From assembly GCA_013698095.1 (NCBI GenBank), contig JACCVQ010000224.1, positions 1 to 33,676 on the forward strand: DNA of 33,676 nt, read 5' to 3'. The notes below the pieces were generated by a model. It worked only from the letters and a program-made list of their open reading frames with translations, searched no databases and was not told the origin of the DNA. This document shows, in pieces, positions 32,412 through 33,676 of this stretch. The DNA comes from Chloroflexota bacterium. Lineage in GTDB: Bacteria; Chloroflexota; Limnocylindria; Limnocylindrales; CSP1-4. The translations under genes and the position numbers were made by a program. The stretch's first letter is position 1; every line of letters starts with the position of its first letter.

Positions 32412-32418
32412 TCGGGCC

Positions 32419-33630
32419 ATGGTCGACTTCACGCTGAGCGACGAGAACCGCCTCGTCCAGCAGGCTGCCCGGGCGTTCGCCGAGGCCGAGATCCTGCCCC
32501 ATATTCGCGAGTGGGACGAGAAGGGCGAGGTCCATCGCGAGATCTTCGGGAGGATGGCCGAGCAGGGCTTCCTCGGTGCCCCGATCCCCGAGGCGTGGGG
32601 CGGCGCCGGGATGGACTACGTCAGCTTCGCGATCCTGTGCGAGGAGCTGGAGCGGGCCGACACCGCCTTCCGCGTGGTCCAGAGCGTCCACGTTGGGCTG
32701 AACTCGCTGGCCCTCCTCCAGTGGGCGACCGACGAGCAGAAGACCCGCTGGCTCGTGCCGCAGGCAAAGGGTGAGAAGCTCGCCACATTCGGACTGACCG
32801 AGCCCGGGGTCGGCACGGATGCGGCGAACCTGGCGACCACTGCCCGGCGCGACGGCGACTCGTACCGCCTGAATGGCCAGAAGATCTGGATCAGCCTGGC
32901 CGACCTCGCCGATCACTTCCTCGTCTTCGCCTCGGTCGACCGCTCGAAGGGCTGGCGTGGCGTGACCGCGTTCCTGCTCGAGCGCGGGATGGCTGGACTG
33001 ACGACCGGGACGCTCCACGGCAAGTTGGGGATCCGTGCCGGCAACACCGGGGTGATCCACCTGGATGACTGCGTCGTCCCGGTCGAGAACCGAATCGGGG
33101 AGGAGGGCGAGGGCTTCCTGATCGCGATGAGCGCGATCGACCAGGGGCGGTTCACGGTTGCCGCCGGCGCCGTCGGGCTCGCCCAGGCGTGCCTCGACGC
33201 GTCGCTCAAGTACGCCCACGAGCGCGAGACGTTCGGCCAGGAGATCGGCCGTCATCAGCTCGTCCAGCAGATGCTGGCGAAGATGGCGGCCGGGACGGAG
33301 ATGGGCCGGCTGCTCGTCTGGCGCGCCGCGTGGCTCAAGAACCAGGGCCTGCGCAACACCCGCGAGACGTCGCTCGCGAAGTGGCACGCCACGGAGCACG
33401 CGGTCCAGTCGGCCATGGACGCGATCCAGGTGCATGGCGCGAACGGCTATTCAAACGAGTTCCCGGTCGAGCGCTACCTGCGGAATTCGAAGGCGGCGGT
33501 CATCTACGAGGGCACGAGCCAGCTCCACACGGTGATCCAGGCCGAGTACGCGCTTGGCTATCGCCAGGACAAGCCCCTCCGCTGCGAGCCGTTGCCGGCA
33601 CAGGGCTGGGAGCGCCCCGCCGGCCGCTGA
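32419..33630 (+). CDS. Acyl-CoA dehydrogenase family protein
   Basis: The 403-residue product has the complete family layout: an N-terminal helical domain, a beta domain with FGLTEPGVGTDAANLAT and LNGQKIWIS, and a C-terminal helical domain with the FAD-contacting RETFGQEIGRHQLVQQMLA, IQVHGANGYS and the catalytic-base loop VIYEGTSQLH with E364. It should oxidise an acyl-CoA at the alpha-beta bond, passing electrons to an electron-transfer flavoprotein. The chain-length preference cannot be read from sequence. Its divergent neighbour is an aminotransferase, which hints at amino-acid-derived acyl-CoA. ATG 32419 is the first start after the TAGCAT box. Confidence 0.93.
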   Translation: MVDFTLSDENRLVQQAARAFAEAEILPHIREWDEKGEVHREIFGRMAEQGFLGAPIPEAWGGAGMDYVSFAILCEELERADTAFRVVQSVHVGLNSLALLQWATDEQKTRWLVPQAKGEKLATFGLTEPGVGTDAANLATTARRDGDSYRLNGQKIWISLADLADHFLVFASVDRSKGWRGVTAFLLERGMAGLTTGTLHGKLGIRAGNTGVIHLDDCVVPVENRIGEEGEGFLIAMSAIDQGRFTVAAGAVGLAQACLDASLKYAHERETFGQEIGRHQLVQQMLAKMAAGTEMGRLLVWRAAWLKNQGLRNTRETSLAKWHATEHAVQSAMDAIQVHGANGYSNEFPVERYLRNSKAAVIYEGTSQLHTVIQAEYALGYRQDKPLRCEPLPAQGWERPAGR

Positions 33631-33676
33631 CCGTTCGCGCCAGGCCCGCCCGGGCTCCGGAGCGCCGGGGTGGCTC

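Overview
This is a high-GC (roughly 70%) bacterial chromosome segment. The gene content fits an uncharacterised high-GC lineage of Chloroflexota, of the Limnocylindria/Ellin type: a MoxR/VWA/ABC operon, DUF5666 and DUF1015 proteins, sigma/anti-sigma pairs, and many genes whose -10 box sits directly before the start codon. That placement is inferred from style and was not tested by a search. I see no phage genes, transposase or CRISPR array.

Layout. (1) Positions 1-13672, minus strand: eight tightly packed, mostly overlapping genes. In order of transcription they encode an exported membrane protein with a GATase-like fold, an ABC-2 ATPase and its permease, a membrane/coiled-coil protein with a long Gly-Gln tract, a MoxR AAA+ ATPase, a DUF58 protein, a BatA-like VWA protein, and a large VWA/GATase-like protein cut by the window edge. 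This looks like one envelope machine. (2) 13914-16122, plus: a DUF1015 protein and an alpha/beta-hydrolase-fold protein whose nucleophile serine is replaced by glycine, then tRNA-Glu(CTC). (3) 16388-19359, minus: ECF sigma factor, membrane-anchored putative anti-sigma factor, amidohydrolase lipoprotein. (4) 19504-21664, plus: a DgcN/DgcA-like pair that may handle D-glutamate through N-acylation and racemisation. (5) 21957-24722: a hypothetical protein, a 75-residue protein, an orphan DNA methyltransferase, tRNA-Arg(TCT) and a UBP-type zinc-finger protein. (6) 24773-25789, minus: a luciferase-like oxidoreductase and a truncated ECF sigma remnant. (7) 25953-30384, minus: a two-component system (response regulator, histidine kinase) followed by a secreted DUF5666 protein and an HtrA-like protease without PDZ domain. 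(8) 30739-33630: a small excisionase-type HTH protein, a class III aminotransferase, and a divergent acyl-CoA dehydrogenase.

The most informative signals are regulatory. A motif TCTCAGGAC-N3-CTCATCC (often followed by N4-GACCGAC) lies upstream of the response regulator, the DUF5666 gene and the HtrA gene. It has the 11-bp direct-repeat layout of OmpR/PhoB-type sites, so it probably defines a local regulon. The response regulator itself carries an apparent one-base deletion inside a palindrome that destroys the end of its winged helix. Several genes also have a TAnnnT-like box 6-8 nt before the start codon, which suggests leaderless mRNAs.
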